The notes beneath the pieces are model-generated. The model saw only the letters and a list, made by a program, of their open reading frames with translations, made no database searches and was not told the DNA's origin. Made by a program: the position numbers and the translations under genes. From the NCBI GenBank assembly GCA_021372785.1, contig JAJFTT010000045.1:1-44756 (forward strand): a stretch of 44,756 nucleotides of DNA, given 5' to 3'. How positions within the stretch are numbered: position 1 is the first letter of the stretch; every line of letters begins with the position of its first letter. This document shows, in pieces, positions 24,834 to 33,684 of the stretch. Source of the stretch: Negativicutes bacterium. GTDB taxonomy: Bacteria > Bacillota > JAAYKD01.

Positions 24834-25448
24834 ATGGCAAGGCTTCTTTTCCTGTGCTCTTTGCGTAGAGAGCAGAAAGAGGCCTGGCTGGCTAAGACAA
24901 TCCGGGGGAAACCGAGACCGCAAGAAAGAAGGGATGAAGCACTGAAACCGTTTGAAGAACTGTATCAAATGCATTACAGTCGGATCTATGCTTTTCTTTT
25001 TCGCCTTTGCCGTGATCGGGATTTAGCCGAGGAATTGACGCAGGAAACTTTTTATCAGGCTTTCGCTTCTTTTCATCAATTCAAAGGCAAAAGCGAGCCT
25101 TATACCTGGCTGGTGGCGATCGCAAAACATGTTTATTATCGCTATCTGCGTAAAAAAAAGCAATCAGTGCAGGTGATTGATCTTTCCCTGGTGTTGGAAA
25201 CTTATTGCAGCAACAACCGGACTCCTCAGGAAACTTTGGAACAAAAAGAGTTGGAGGAATCGCTGCGAACTCTGGTCAAACGGATTCCCGAGAAATATCG
25301 CGATGTCATCATGCTGCGTATTTATGCCGAACTGCCCTTTGCGCAAGTGGCGTCGGTGCTGAACATCAGTGAAAATTCGGCAAAAGTGATTTATTATCGG
25401 GCTAAAAAAATGCTGATGGAGGAATTGAATCATGGAAATCTCATGTGA
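24834..25448 (+). CDS. Sigma-70 family RNA polymerase sigma factor (ECF-like)
   Basis: Two-domain sigma factor. Region 2 reads MHYSRIYAFLFRLCRDRDLAEELTQETF.. with the -10 binding core ending in YRYLRKKK; region 4 reads LVKRIPEKYRDVIMLRIYAEL followed by a helix-turn-helix (FAQVASVLNISENSAKVIYYRAKKML). The start is uncertain: ATG 24834 (204 residues) is the last in-frame ATG before region 2, but a CTG at about 24945 with AGAAGGGA upstream would give a protein of more usual length (~168). It overlaps the anti-sigma gene by 17 bases, the standard arrangement for such pairs. Confidence 0.85.
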   Translation: MARLLFLCSLRREQKEAWLAKTIRGKPRPQERRDEALKPFEELYQMHYSRIYAFLFRLCRDRDLAEELTQETFYQAFASFHQFKGKSEPYTWLVAIAKHVYYRYLRKKKQSVQVIDLSLVLETYCSNNRTPQETLEQKELEESLRTLVKRIPEKYRDVIMLRIYAELPFAQVASVLNISENSAKVIYYRAKKMLMEELNHGNLM

Positions 25449-25758
25449 TATGGCAATGGATCTGATCACGCTCTATCATGACGGTCTGCTCAGCGAAAGC
25501 AGCGTCAGGGCGATCAAGGCGCATCTCAAGGGCTGCCCAAACTGCCGCCGGGCCTATCGCGAATATAAGCTGGCAGAGATTCATCCCGCCGCAACCCAAA
25601 CGGATGTCAGCCTGCAGGAATTGAATGACCGTTTCAGTTTCCTGGCCAGGCGCTTGAGAAAACGCCAGTATCTGATTACTGGCGGTATGGGTTTATATAT
25701 TCTGCTGACGCTGCTGCTGCTGATTTTTTATTTGCAAAAAGAGCGGGATGAAGCGTGA
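25432..25758 (+). CDS. Zinc-finger anti-sigma factor, single-pass membrane protein
   Basis: Partner of the sigma factor just upstream. The 108 residues contain an N-terminal zf-HC2 type zinc motif (HLKGCPNC, i.e. HxxxCxxC, near 32-39, with an earlier Cys at 5) expected to hold the sigma factor, a linker, and one transmembrane helix (GGMGLYILLTLLLLIFYL, ~83-100) with a very short outside tail (QKERDEA). With almost no extracytoplasmic domain, a signal would have to come through the membrane or from the cytoplasmic part. Overlaps the sigma gene, so synthesis is coupled. Confidence 0.88.
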   Translation: MEISCDMAMDLITLYHDGLLSESSVRAIKAHLKGCPNCRRAYREYKLAEIHPAATQTDVSLQELNDRFSFLARRLRKRQYLITGGMGLYILLTLLLLIFYLQKERDEA

Positions 25759-25767
25759 ATTAATTGA

Positions 25768-25803
25768 AAAAGAGGCGTTCCTGATAAAAAGGACGCCTCT
25801 TTT
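25768..25803. terminator. Bidirectional Rho-independent terminator
   Basis: AAAAGAGGCGT (25768-25778) pairs with ACGCCTCTTTT (25793-25803). It separates the sigma/anti-sigma unit from the convergent fab operon. Confidence 0.92.
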
Positions 25804-25804
25804 C

Positions 25805-26221
25805 CTATTTCGAGTGCAAAACGAAAGAGAACTCAGCCTGCAGACAAAGCTTGCCGGCGACGAAACCTTTTCCCGCCGCCCAATAGAAAGGGTCTTTGCT
25901 CTTGATAATCCGCACTTCTGTTTCCAGCAGATCACCCGGTCTGACCGGCTGGCGAAAACGGACACCATCCAAACCGGCTAAAAAAGGAATCATATTCTGA
26001 TCCATTCGGCCGCTTAATAAGGCGCAGGCGGATTGAGCCAGAATTTCGCAGAGAATCACGCCGGGAACCAGCGGATCACCCGGAAAATGTCCCTGCAGAA
26101 AGAATTCTTCCGGCCGGATCCGCTTTTTGCCATAAGCCACTTCCGCTTCGACACGGACTTCATCCAGCAGCAGCATGGGAGCGCGATGCGGTAAAAGCTG
26201 TTCTAAATCAATTTGGCTCAT
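25805..26221 (-). CDS. fabZ: 3-hydroxyacyl-[acyl-carrier-protein] dehydratase FabZ
   Basis: Dehydrates 3-hydroxyacyl-ACP to trans-2-enoyl-ACP in the elongation cycle. Hotdog fold with LLPHRAPMLLLDEV near the start, the catalytic His in GHFPGDPLVPG near 46-56 and the catalytic Glu in CEILAQ. Length 138 residues. ATG 26221 shares bases with the fabF stop (ATGA), indicating coupled translation; a GTG at 26233 is possible. It is the last gene of the operon and runs into the bidirectional terminator, so accBCDA genes do not follow as they do in many Clostridia. Confidence 0.93.
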   Translation of the reverse strand: MSQIDLEQLLPHRAPMLLLDEVRVEAEVAYGKKRIRPEEFFLQGHFPGDPLVPGVILCEILAQSACALLSGRMDQNMIPFLAGLDGVRFRQPVRPGDLLETEVRIIKSKDPFYWAAGKGFVAGKLCLQAEFSFVLHSK

Positions 26222-27453
26222 GCCGGGCACCATTTACGGAAAGCCACGCAGGCATTGTGGCCGCCGAACCCCAGAGAATTGGATAGAGCGCCGCTTAAAT
26301 CAGCCCGAACGGCATGATTCGCTGTATAGTTCAGGTCACAAGCGGGATCGGGCTGCTGCAGATTGATGGTGGGAGGAATGATGCCTGTCTTTAGAGCCAG
26401 GATGGCGGCGATGGCTTCCACTGCCCCTGCGGCTCCCAGCATATGGCCGGTCATGGATTTGCTGGAGGAGATGTGCAGCTCTTTGGCTTCTTCCCCAAAG
26501 GCTTTCTTAATGGCGGTGGTTTCCGTGCTGTCATTTAAAACTGTGCCGGTACCGTGGGCATTAAAATAGAGGGCGCTGGCCGGCAGATCCTGCAGCCCTT
26601 TGCGGGCATCGCTGATCGCTTTGGCGCTGGCACCGGCTTCCGGGTCCGGCGCCGTAACATGATATGCGTCGCAGGTAGAACCATAACCGACAATTTCAGC
26701 GTAGATTTTTGCCTTGCGTGCCAAAGCGTGTTCATAATCTTCCAGAATCAGGACACCGGCGCCTTCGGCGATCACAAAGCCGCCTCTGCGCCGATCGAAG
26801 GGCAGGGAAGCTTCCTCTCGGTTCTCGCTGGGATTCAGGGCCTGGCAATTACCGAAACCGGCTACGGCCAGAGGTGTAATCGCCGCCTCACTGCCACCGC
26901 AGAGGGCTGCCGTGGCATAGCCATGCAAAATGGCGCGGTAAGCTTCGCCGATTGCGGTCGTGCCGGTGGCACAGGCAGTACAGACCGAGACGCAGGCTCC
27001 GGTAGCCCGGTAGCGGATCGCCAGTTGACCGGCGGCGATATTGACAATCATCTTGGGGATCATCATGGAGGATACTTTTTTTGCTCCATATTCCAGCAGT
27101 TGCTGGTGTTCCTGGCAAAATGTATTGAAACCGCCGATACCGCTGCCAAAATAAACAGCCAATTCGGCCGGATCGATCTGCCCTGCCAGCCCGCTGTCCT
27201 CCATGGCTTCGGCGGCAGCATAGAGTGCATATTGCACGAACAGATCGGTTTTGCGGACTTCTGCTTTTTCCAGGTGAATCAGCGGGTCAAATGCTTTAAT
27301 TTCACCGGCCAGTTTGAATTTCGACGCGGTGGTATCAAAATGGGTAATGAAATCGATACCGTTGACACCAGCAATCAGATTCTGCCAAAATTCCGCTACG
27401 CTTTGACCAATGGGTGTCAGGGCTCCCAAGCCCGTGATAACAACACGTTTCAT
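26218..27453 (-). CDS. fabF: 3-oxoacyl-ACP synthase II FabF
   Basis: Condensing enzyme that elongates acyl-ACP with malonyl-ACP. The Cys-His-His triad is intact: Cys in SVCTACATG near 165, His in NAHGTGT near 303 and His in SMTGHMLGAAGA near 340. The C-terminal GFGGHNAC is the family end motif. Length 411 residues. ATG 27453 follows TAGGAGGAG, 9 bases after the fabG stop. Confidence 0.96.
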   Translation of the reverse strand: MKRVVITGLGALTPIGQSVAEFWQNLIAGVNGIDFITHFDTTASKFKLAGEIKAFDPLIHLEKAEVRKTDLFVQYALYAAAEAMEDSGLAGQIDPAELAVYFGSGIGGFNTFCQEHQQLLEYGAKKVSSMMIPKMIVNIAAGQLAIRYRATGACVSVCTACATGTTAIGEAYRAILHGYATAALCGGSEAAITPLAVAGFGNCQALNPSENREEASLPFDRRRGGFVIAEGAGVLILEDYEHALARKAKIYAEIVGYGSTCDAYHVTAPDPEAGASAKAISDARKGLQDLPASALYFNAHGTGTVLNDSTETTAIKKAFGEEAKELHISSSKSMTGHMLGAAGAVEAIAAILALKTGIIPPTINLQQPDPACDLNYTANHAVRADLSGALSNSLGFGGHNACVAFRKWCPA

Positions 27454-27462
27454 GCTCTCCTC

Positions 27463-28197
27463 CTACATTGCTAAACCGCCATCCACTCGGATCACTTCGC
27501 CGGTGATGTAATTGGCTTGAGCGGATGCGAGAAATAAGGCCAGTTCAGCGACTTCTTCCGCTGTGCCGAAACGTTTCAGCGGGATCTGTTCGGCCAGCGC
27601 ATTGTCAGCGCTGAGGTTTTTCGTCATCTCGGTCGTGATAAAGCCGGGAGCAATGGCATTGCAGCAGATACCCCGGGATGCGAGTTCTTTGGCAACTGTT
27701 TTGGTCAGCCCGATCAGTCCGGCTTTGGCAGCGGCATAATTTGCCTGTCCCGCATTGCCGCTTAAGCCGGCAACAGAACTGATATTGATGATTTTTCCGG
27801 ATTTTTGTTTCATAAAAATGGGATAAACCTGCTTGATCGTGTTGAAGGCGCCTTTCAGATTGACCGCGATCACCTCGTCAAAATCAGCTTCCTTCATCGC
27901 CAATAACAATTTATCCTTGGTAATGCCGGCATTGTTGACGAGAATGTCAATCGAACCGAAATCCGCAGCAATTTTCTGAAAAGTCAGGCCGACTTGTCCG
28001 GCATCGGCTACATTGCAGGGGTAGATGCTGATTTTCACCGGATAAACCGCCAGCTGCGCCTGCAACTGGGCTGCTTTTGCCTGGTCCTGACGATAAATCA
28101 AAGCGATATTGGCTCCGTTTTTGGCATACAAGCTGCAAATTGCGGCACCAATGCCACGGGAACCGCCGGTGATCACCGCTGTTTTACCCTGCAGCAT
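27463..28197 (-). CDS. fabG: 3-oxoacyl-ACP reductase FabG
   Basis: NADPH-dependent short-chain dehydrogenase that reduces 3-oxoacyl-ACP. TGGSRGIG nucleotide motif at residues 10-17, NNAGIT near 88, catalytic Ser in ISSVAG near 138-143 and YAAAK near 152-156; ends with the family motif VDGGLAM. Length 244 residues. Its start overlaps the end of fabD by 14 bases; RBS AAGAGGTGG. Confidence 0.95.
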   Translation of the reverse strand: MLQGKTAVITGGSRGIGAAICSLYAKNGANIALIYRQDQAKAAQLQAQLAVYPVKISIYPCNVADAGQVGLTFQKIAADFGSIDILVNNAGITKDKLLLAMKEADFDEVIAVNLKGAFNTIKQVYPIFMKQKSGKIINISSVAGLSGNAGQANYAAAKAGLIGLTKTVAKELASRGICCNAIAPGFITTEMTKNLSADNALAEQIPLKRFGTAEEVAELALFLASAQANYITGEVIRVDGGLAM

Positions 28198-29110
28198 GCT
28201 CTGCCACCTCTTTCACGACTCTGGCCGGGTCCGCCGATGTTTCCACACCAAAGACACGGCTCCCGGGCAGGATTTTGCGGATCAATTTCTGCAGCGTATT
28301 GCCGACCCCAACCTCCACAAACGTATCGAAGCCATCCGACGACATCTGCTCGATCGTCTTTTGCCAGAGAACCGGATGGTCTATTTGGCGGACCAGCCAA
28401 TCACGTGGCTCGTCACGGTAAATTTGCGCATTGCAGTTGGCATAAACCGGGTAAGCGGTCGGCTGCATTGCAAAGGCTGGCAGGACGGCGGCAAATTGTT
28501 CGGCTGCCGCTGACATAAAAGGGGAATGGAAACCGCCGCTGACCGCCAGGGGCAGACAAAGACCGCCGGCTTGTTTGACTTTTACCGCCAGCTCTTTCAG
28601 ACTCTCGGGATTGCCTGCCACAACCAATTGATCCGGACTGTTATAATTGGCGGGGTACACTTCCGGCAGCGCCCGGCAGAGCTCTTCTGCTTTGCTTTTG
28701 CTTAGTTTCATGATCGCTGCCATGCCGGCAGGGTGGTTTTTGGCGGCGCTGCTCATGGCTAAACTGCGCTCGACGGTGATTTTGAAACCGTCGAGGGCCG
28801 TGAAGCAGCCGGCAAAAGCCAAAGCGGACAATTCGCCCAGGGAAAAACCGGCTGCGCCGTCCGGTTGCAGACCGGCTTTCTGTAAAGCCAGGGCAGCGGC
28901 GAAATCCGCCAGGTAGAGGCAGGGCTGCGTGTTTTCCGTCCGCTGCAGTTCCTCTTCCGTTCCGAAAAAACACTGGTGCAGGGTCTGCGGCCGAATTGCT
29001 TCCGCTGCCTGAAAAAGCGCATGGATTTCCGCATCACTTTCATAGAAAGAATACGCCATGCCGACTTTTTGGGCTCCCTGACCGGAAAAAACAAAGGCTA
29101 ATTTACCCAT
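28184..29110 (-). CDS. fabD: Malonyl-CoA:ACP malonyltransferase FabD
   Basis: Loads malonyl groups on acyl carrier protein. FSGQGAQ opens the protein, the catalytic Ser lies in GFSLGELSAL near 92-101, and the catalytic His in GGFHSPFM near 200. Length 308 residues. ATG 29110 has AAAGGAG 6 bases upstream within the 3' end of fabK, which it overlaps by 13 bases. Confidence 0.95.
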   Translation of the reverse strand: MGKLAFVFSGQGAQKVGMAYSFYESDAEIHALFQAAEAIRPQTLHQCFFGTEEELQRTENTQPCLYLADFAAALALQKAGLQPDGAAGFSLGELSALAFAGCFTALDGFKITVERSLAMSSAAKNHPAGMAAIMKLSKSKAEELCRALPEVYPANYNSPDQLVVAGNPESLKELAVKVKQAGGLCLPLAVSGGFHSPFMSAAAEQFAAVLPAFAMQPTAYPVYANCNAQIYRDEPRDWLVRQIDHPVLWQKTIEQMSSDGFDTFVEVGVGNTLQKLIRKILPGSRVFGVETSADPARVVKEVAEHAAG

Positions 29111-30060
29111 TGATTGGCTCCTTTCAGCAAGTCTGCGGCTTGGGCGACGATTTCCTGCAGGATTTCTGCGGCTGAGGCCTCCTGCGAAACCATACCGGCG
29201 ATTTGACCGGCCATGAAGCAGCCGTTTGTGGCGTCCCCCTCCAGAGCGGCTTTGCGCAAGGCGCCGGCGCTCAGTTGAGACAAGGTTTCTGCTGTGGCCT
29301 CCGGAGTGAATTCCAATTTTAAATAAGATCGGCTGAAGGGGTTTTTCAGACAGCGGCAGGTGGTGCCCTGAAAACGGCGTCCGGTCGCGACGGTGGAGAT
29401 ATCATTGGCTGACTTGATCATTGCTTTGTAAACGGGATGGACGCCGCATTCTTTGGCCAATAAAAAACGGGTGCCCATTTGGATACCGGCAGCTCCCAAA
29501 AGCAGACAGGCGGCCAAACCTCTGCCGTCCGCAATACCGCCGGCAGCGACAACGGGAATGCGAACCGCATCACAGACCTGCGGCAGCAAACTCATGGTGG
29601 TGGTTTCGCCGATGTGTCCGCCGGATTCACTGCCTTCCGCAATCACCGCATCGGCTCCGATTTTTTCCATCAGGCGTGCGGAAGCAACGGAAGCAATGAC
29701 CGGAATCACCTTGATGCCGGCTGCTTTCCAGGCACCGAGATAAGCGGTGGGAATACCTGCCCCGGTTGTGACAACGCTGACTTTTTCACTGCGCACCAGC
29801 TCGGCGGCATCGTCAGCGAACGGGCTCATCAGCATCAGATTGACCCCAAACGGCCGATCGGTCAAGAGACGGGCGGCGGCGATCTGAGCCTTCAGATAAT
29901 CGGCATCGGCATTCATTGCGGAAATGATGCCCAAACCACCGGCATTGGACACGGCGGCGGCTAATTTGGCGTCGGCAATCCAAGCCATACCCCCCTGGAA
30001 AATCGGATAGCGAATATTCAGCAGGGAGCAAAGCGGGGAGCGAAGTTGTGCGCCGTTCAT
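29098..30060 (-). CDS. fabK: Enoyl-ACP reductase II FabK (FMN)
   Basis: Reduces trans-2-enoyl-ACP in the last step of the elongation cycle. It is the FMN-containing TIM-barrel type, not the short-chain dehydrogenase FabI. Markers: YPIFQGGMAWIA near 18-29, the conserved His in EGSESGGHIGE near 140-150, VVAAGGIADG near 170-179 and GTRFLLAKEC. Length 320 residues. The ATG directly follows the acpP stop codon (TAAATG), so translation is likely coupled. Position inside a fab operon makes the alternative, nitronate monooxygenase, unlikely. Confidence 0.93.
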   Translation of the reverse strand: MNGAQLRSPLCSLLNIRYPIFQGGMAWIADAKLAAAVSNAGGLGIISAMNADADYLKAQIAAARLLTDRPFGVNLMLMSPFADDAAELVRSEKVSVVTTGAGIPTAYLGAWKAAGIKVIPVIASVASARLMEKIGADAVIAEGSESGGHIGETTTMSLLPQVCDAVRIPVVAAGGIADGRGLAACLLLGAAGIQMGTRFLLAKECGVHPVYKAMIKSANDISTVATGRRFQGTTCRCLKNPFSRSYLKLEFTPEATAETLSQLSAGALRKAALEGDATNGCFMAGQIAGMVSQEASAAEILQEIVAQAADLLKGANQWVN

Positions 30061-30285
30061 TTATTGTATTTTTGCTTCAATCAAGCTGACCAGATCCGCT
30101 ACCTTGATCAGCTTAGTGCTGCCCAGTTCGATTTCTGTGGCGAATTCTTCTTCCATGGACATCAACAGCTCGATGACTTCCAAAGAATCGATACCGAGCT
30201 CTTCAAATTTCGTTTCCGCGCTGATCGTTGCCGGATCACATTCGATTTTCTTGGCAATAACGGCGATTACTCTTTCTAAAACCAT
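30061..30285 (-). CDS. acpP: Acyl carrier protein
   Basis: Carrier of growing acyl chains through a 4'-phosphopantetheine arm. The attachment serine is in GIDSLEVIELL near residues 35-45, in the usual acidic four-helix protein of 74 residues. ATG 30285 is chosen for its AAGGAG 9 bases upstream; the longer frame to 30369 reads into fabH. Lies between fabH and fabK. Confidence 0.95.
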   Translation of the reverse strand: MVLERVIAVIAKKIECDPATISAETKFEELGIDSLEVIELLMSMEEEFATEIELGSTKLIKVADLVSLIEAKIQ

Positions 30286-30343
30286 AATTTCAATCTCCTT
30301 TTTCCTAATTATTGATCTGACAGACAGGCTGCCGGCACAGTAG

Positions 30344-31294
30344 TTACCAACGTAACAGACAGGAAGCATTGGCTAAACCGCCGCCAAAGGCAGTCAGCAA
30401 GAGCAGGGAACCGGCATGCAGCAAACCCTGGCGATTCATTTCGTCTAAGGCGAGCGGAATACTGGCGGACGACGTATTGCCGTAGCGTTCAATATTCAGA
30501 TAGAATTTATCCGCTGCAACGTGCAGCTTGCTGCCGGCTAAATCGATGATGCGTTTGTTTGCCTGATGCGGCACAATGTAATCGATTTGATCCAGCGACA
30601 GATTTTCCTGCTGCAGCAGTGTCTGAACGTCCTGGCAGATTGCGTTGACAGCGTATTTGAACGTTTCCTGACCGTTCATCTGAACGTAAGGGGGCTCGGT
30701 CTTTTGCAGATAGTAAGGCGAATTACCGGCGAAATTGGGGATTTTGAGCACATCGCTGCCGCCTTTGACCGTAAAGACAGAGGCTAAGTAGTTGTTGCCC
30801 GTACCCAGGAGCAGCGCTCCGGCGCCGTCGCCAAAAATGACGCAGGTGTTGCGGTCATGCCAATCGACCAGGCGGCTCATTCGTTCCGTGCCAATCACTA
30901 AAATTTTCTGATAACCCAGGGCAAAGTAAGCGGAAGCGGTTTCCAGCAGGAAGAGAAAAGCCGAACATGCCGCATTGAGGTCAAAAGCCAAACAGGAAAC
31001 ACCCAGCTTTTCCTGAACCTGACAGGAAATAGACGGCGTGATCAATTCGCCGCTGACGGTTGCCGCCAGAATCAAATCGACTTCCGCCGCCGGACAGCCG
31101 CTGTTTTGCAATGCCTGCAAAGCAGCCTGATAAGCCAGATCCGCGGCAGTTTCATTGACACAGATATGCCGCTCTTTCACTCCCACCCGCTGCGTGATCC
31201 ACTCGTCTGATGTATCAACCAATTGAGCCAGATCATTGTTTGTGACGATTTTGGCAGGAACATAGCTGCCGGTCCCCAAAACAGAAAAACTCAC
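30344..31294 (-). CDS. fabH: 3-oxoacyl-ACP synthase III FabH
   Basis: Starts fatty-acid synthesis by condensing an acyl-CoA with malonyl-ACP. The Cys-His-Asn triad is intact: Cys in NAACSAFLF near 110, His in VPHQANKRII near 237 and Asn in GNTSSASIP near 267. Length 316 residues. The start is GTG at 31294, preceded by AAAGGAG. First gene of the seven-gene fab operon. Confidence 0.95.
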   Translation of the reverse strand: MSFSVLGTGSYVPAKIVTNNDLAQLVDTSDEWITQRVGVKERHICVNETAADLAYQAALQALQNSGCPAAEVDLILAATVSGELITPSISCQVQEKLGVSCLAFDLNAACSAFLFLLETASAYFALGYQKILVIGTERMSRLVDWHDRNTCVIFGDGAGALLLGTGNNYLASVFTVKGGSDVLKIPNFAGNSPYYLQKTEPPYVQMNGQETFKYAVNAICQDVQTLLQQENLSLDQIDYIVPHQANKRIIDLAGSKLHVAADKFYLNIERYGNTSSASIPLALDEMNRQGLLHAGSLLLLTAFGGGLANASCLLRW

Positions 31295-31317
31295 TCAATT
31301 CACTCCTTTCAAAAGCG

Positions 31318-31347
31318 TTATAAAACGTTAGTCACCGTTTCGGACAA
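31318..31347 (-). promoter_or_regulatory. Candidate sigma-A promoter of fab operon
   Basis: On the minus strand TTGTCC (31347-31342) is followed after 18 bases by TTATAA (31323-31318), leaving a very short leader before fabH. I find neither a FapR-type (TTAGTACC) nor a FabT-type (TTTGA..TCAAA) operator in the 192-base gap, and no regulator gene is adjacent. Confidence 0.45.
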
Positions 31348-31390
31348 AAGGTTACAGCTTGGCAAAAATAAAAAAAGCCAGACAAAACAG

Positions 31391-31424
31391 ACAAAAAAAC
31401 AACCCCACAAGCGTGAGGTTGTTT
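31391..31424 (-). terminator. Rho-independent terminator of dcyD-like gene
   Basis: On the minus strand ACAACCTCAC pairs with GTGGGGTTGT around GCTT and is followed by seven Ts (plus A-run 31393-31399). It ends the desulfhydrase transcript before the fab promoter. Confidence 0.88.
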
Positions 31425-31486
31425 GCAGCAGGGGTTCTGTTTTGCTTGGGGATTGCCTGCCGTGCAGGCCTTGACAAGGCTCTGTT

Positions 31487-32494
31487 TTAAACCAAATGGA
31501 ATTCGTCTTTGTAATGATAGAGAGCCGGAGATCCGCCGGTATGCAGGAAGCAGATCTTTTCGCCTTTTTTGAAGTAGCCCTTACGGATCAAGTCCAGCAT
31601 ACCGGCAAATGCCTTACCGGTGTAGACAGGGTCCAGTAAAATGGCTTCGGTTCTGGCCAGCAGTTCAATGGCCTGGATCATTTCTTCGGTGGGAAGGGAG
31701 TAACCCGGTCCGACGTAACCATCGAAGCAGGTGATGCCGTCCGCCGGGAAAGCCTCCCGGATACCGACATGTTGAGCAGTTTCGATGGCTAATTTCGTCA
31801 CGATAGGCACTTGCAGAGCATTCGGACGGCTGATATTGATACCAATGACCGGGATTTGGCTGTTGGTGCCAAAGAAACCAACGGCCAAACCGGCATGGGT
31901 GCCGGCGCTGCCGCTGGTGGTAACAACATAATCAAGATTGATTCCCTGCTCGAAGCATTGTGCTAAAATTTCTTCGGCGCAGGCCACATAACCGGTCGCG
32001 CCAATCGGATCAGAACCGCCGCCGACAATAATATAAGGCGTATGGCCTTTGGCTTTTAACACAGCGGCTACTTTTTCCATTTCAGCCACCATCGGGGAAC
32101 CGCCGGGCACCACGCTGATGTGATCATCGGCGAGACCCATTAAGCGGAATAAGAAATTATTGCCGCTGGCTTCTCTCGCATAACTGCCGGGAACGCGTTC
32201 TTCCAGGACGAGATAGCAGTCGAGCCCTTCTTTTTTGGCGGCAGCCAAAGTCAGGCGGCAGTGATTGCTTTGCACCGCGCCGCAGGTGATCAGAACATCG
32301 GCGTGCTGACTGAGCGCATCGGCCACCAGGAATTCCAGTTTCCGTGTTTTGTTGCCGCCGGCGGCTAAGCCGAGCAAATCGTCCCGTTTCATATAAATCT
32401 CGGGCCCACCCATCAATTTCGTCAAATTGGCCAAATATTCCAGAGGAGTATAGCCTACTGTGTAGCGACGACGAGGAAATTGTGCCAGATTCAT
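31487..32494 (-). CDS. dcyD: D-cysteine desulfhydrase / ACC deaminase family PLP enzyme
   Basis: Pyridoxal-phosphate enzyme of the tryptophan-synthase-beta fold. In this family members degrade D-cysteine to pyruvate, sulfide and ammonia, or deaminate 1-aminocyclopropane-1-carboxylate. The PLP lysine lies in AAGGNKTRKLEFL near 43-55, a QSNH motif near 74-77 and the phosphate-binding TTSGSAGTHAGL near 190-201. ATG 32494 follows AAGGAGG; the extension to 32569 has no such signal. Length 335 residues. The D-cysteine role is more likely in Bacillota, but sequence alone does not settle it. Stands alone between dnaI and the fab operon. Confidence 0.82.
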   Translation of the reverse strand: MNLAQFPRRRYTVGYTPLEYLANLTKLMGGPEIYMKRDDLLGLAAGGNKTRKLEFLVADALSQHADVLITCGAVQSNHCRLTLAAAKKEGLDCYLVLEERVPGSYAREASGNNFLFRLMGLADDHISVVPGGSPMVAEMEKVAAVLKAKGHTPYIIVGGGSDPIGATGYVACAEEILAQCFEQGINLDYVVTTSGSAGTHAGLAVGFFGTNSQIPVIGINISRPNALQVPIVTKLAIETAQHVGIREAFPADGITCFDGYVGPGYSLPTEEMIQAIELLARTEAILLDPVYTGKAFAGMLDLIRKGYFKKGEKICFLHTGGSPALYHYKDEFHLV

Positions 32495-32673
32495 CCAAAT
32501 TCGCCTCCTTAAATTTTGAGATTGCTGCTTACAGCAGTCACTCACTGCAGCACCTTTTCTCTTTTCCATCCGGAAAATCCTTGTGCCTTCTTTCAGTCAT
32601 CGAAACAATTTTAAATCTGATCAATAATACCAAGGAATGCTCAAAACAAAAGTGCTTCGGTCAGCCGTTCCGG

Positions 32674-33684
32674 CTAGCTGCCGGGCAAAGGGCTGCTTTC
32701 CCGGCGCTTTTGGCGTCGGATGTCTTCGCAGTCCAGACGATAAAGACGGCACATTTCCACTATTCTGGAACAGATCCGCACGCCTGTGCTGCCATAGCCC
32801 ATATGATCGGCCAGCTCATCCAAATCGTAATTGGAGGTCAGCACGGTAGGCAGCTGGTTGAGGTAACGATGATTGATGATTTGAAACAGTTTCTCAATAG
32901 ACCAGTCGGTACTGCGTTCGGCGCCGATGTCATCCAAAATCAGCACGGGGGCAAGTTTTGCTTGTTCCATCAGACTGTTGGTGCTGTTTTCCGCATGACT
33001 GTTTTCGTAGCCCTGCCGCAATTCATCCAACAGATCCGCAACCATCAGATAGAGCGGCATGGTTGCATTTTCCATCAGCCGATTGGCGATGCCGGAGACC
33101 AGATGCGTCTTACCAACCCCGGCGCCGCCAAAGAAATACAAGCCTTTGACCGGCTGTTTTGCCAATACTGCCCGGACAAAATCCTCGGCGCCCTGCAGCG
33201 CTTTTTCCGCTTTGCGGCGCTGGCTGTCCCGTTCATCCACCATCTCGAGCTCGCTGTAATAGCTCAAAACGAAATTATCCAGACGCTGTTCCCGCATTTT
33301 AGCGGGGATTTTGGCGCTGATAAACTGATACTCCAATTGTTTTTTTTGCACGCAACTGCAGAGCTGCCAGCCCGCTGCGGTCTCGATCACTTCCAGATCT
33401 TTGCAGATGGGGCAGTGATAAGCCGGCACATTGTAGTCATCCGGGATTTTGTACCGCTGCAGCAGGGTCCGGCGTTCCCGGCGCAATTGCTCCAGTTCGG
33501 CCGTCAGTTCGGTCGGCTGCAACCGGCCGCCGGGATTCGCGATCACACTGCGGGTCAAACGGGTCAGAACTTCATATAAGGCGTCTTCTACCCGATGCAA
33601 ATCGGGGTACTGCCGCCAGAGTTTATCGACTTTTTGGCGATGCTGAATGTCCCGTTCGATATAATCATTCGACAATGTCGTCAT
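32674..33684 (-). CDS. dnaI: DnaI-type helicase loader (AAA+ ATPase)
   Basis: Loads the replicative helicase at origins and restart sites. Zinc-binding N-terminal part (CPICKDLEVIE..LCSC), then an AAA+ domain with Walker A FFGGAGVGKTHL, Walker B APVLILDDIGAE and sensor LPTVLTSNYDLDEL. Length 336 residues from ATG 33684, overlapping the end of the upstream dnaD-like gene by 20 bases. An ATG at 33714 lacks a ribosome binding site. The pairing with the DnaD-like gene mirrors dnaB-dnaI in Bacillus. Confidence 0.9.
   Translation of the reverse strand: MTTLSNDYIERDIQHRQKVDKLWRQYPDLHRVEDALYEVLTRLTRSVIANPGGRLQPTELTAELEQLRRERRTLLQRYKIPDDYNVPAYHCPICKDLEVIETAAGWQLCSCVQKKQLEYQFISAKIPAKMREQRLDNFVLSYYSELEMVDERDSQRRKAEKALQGAEDFVRAVLAKQPVKGLYFFGGAGVGKTHLVSGIANRLMENATMPLYLMVADLLDELRQGYENSHAENSTNSLMEQAKLAPVLILDDIGAERSTDWSIEKLFQIINHRYLNQLPTVLTSNYDLDELADHMGYGSTGVRICSRIVEMCRLYRLDCEDIRRQKRRESSPLPGS

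Noticed and set aside
32344-33579. 411-codon plus-strand frame over dcyD and dnaI
   Set aside because: Long only because it mirrors two GC-rich genes with clear motifs on the other strand.
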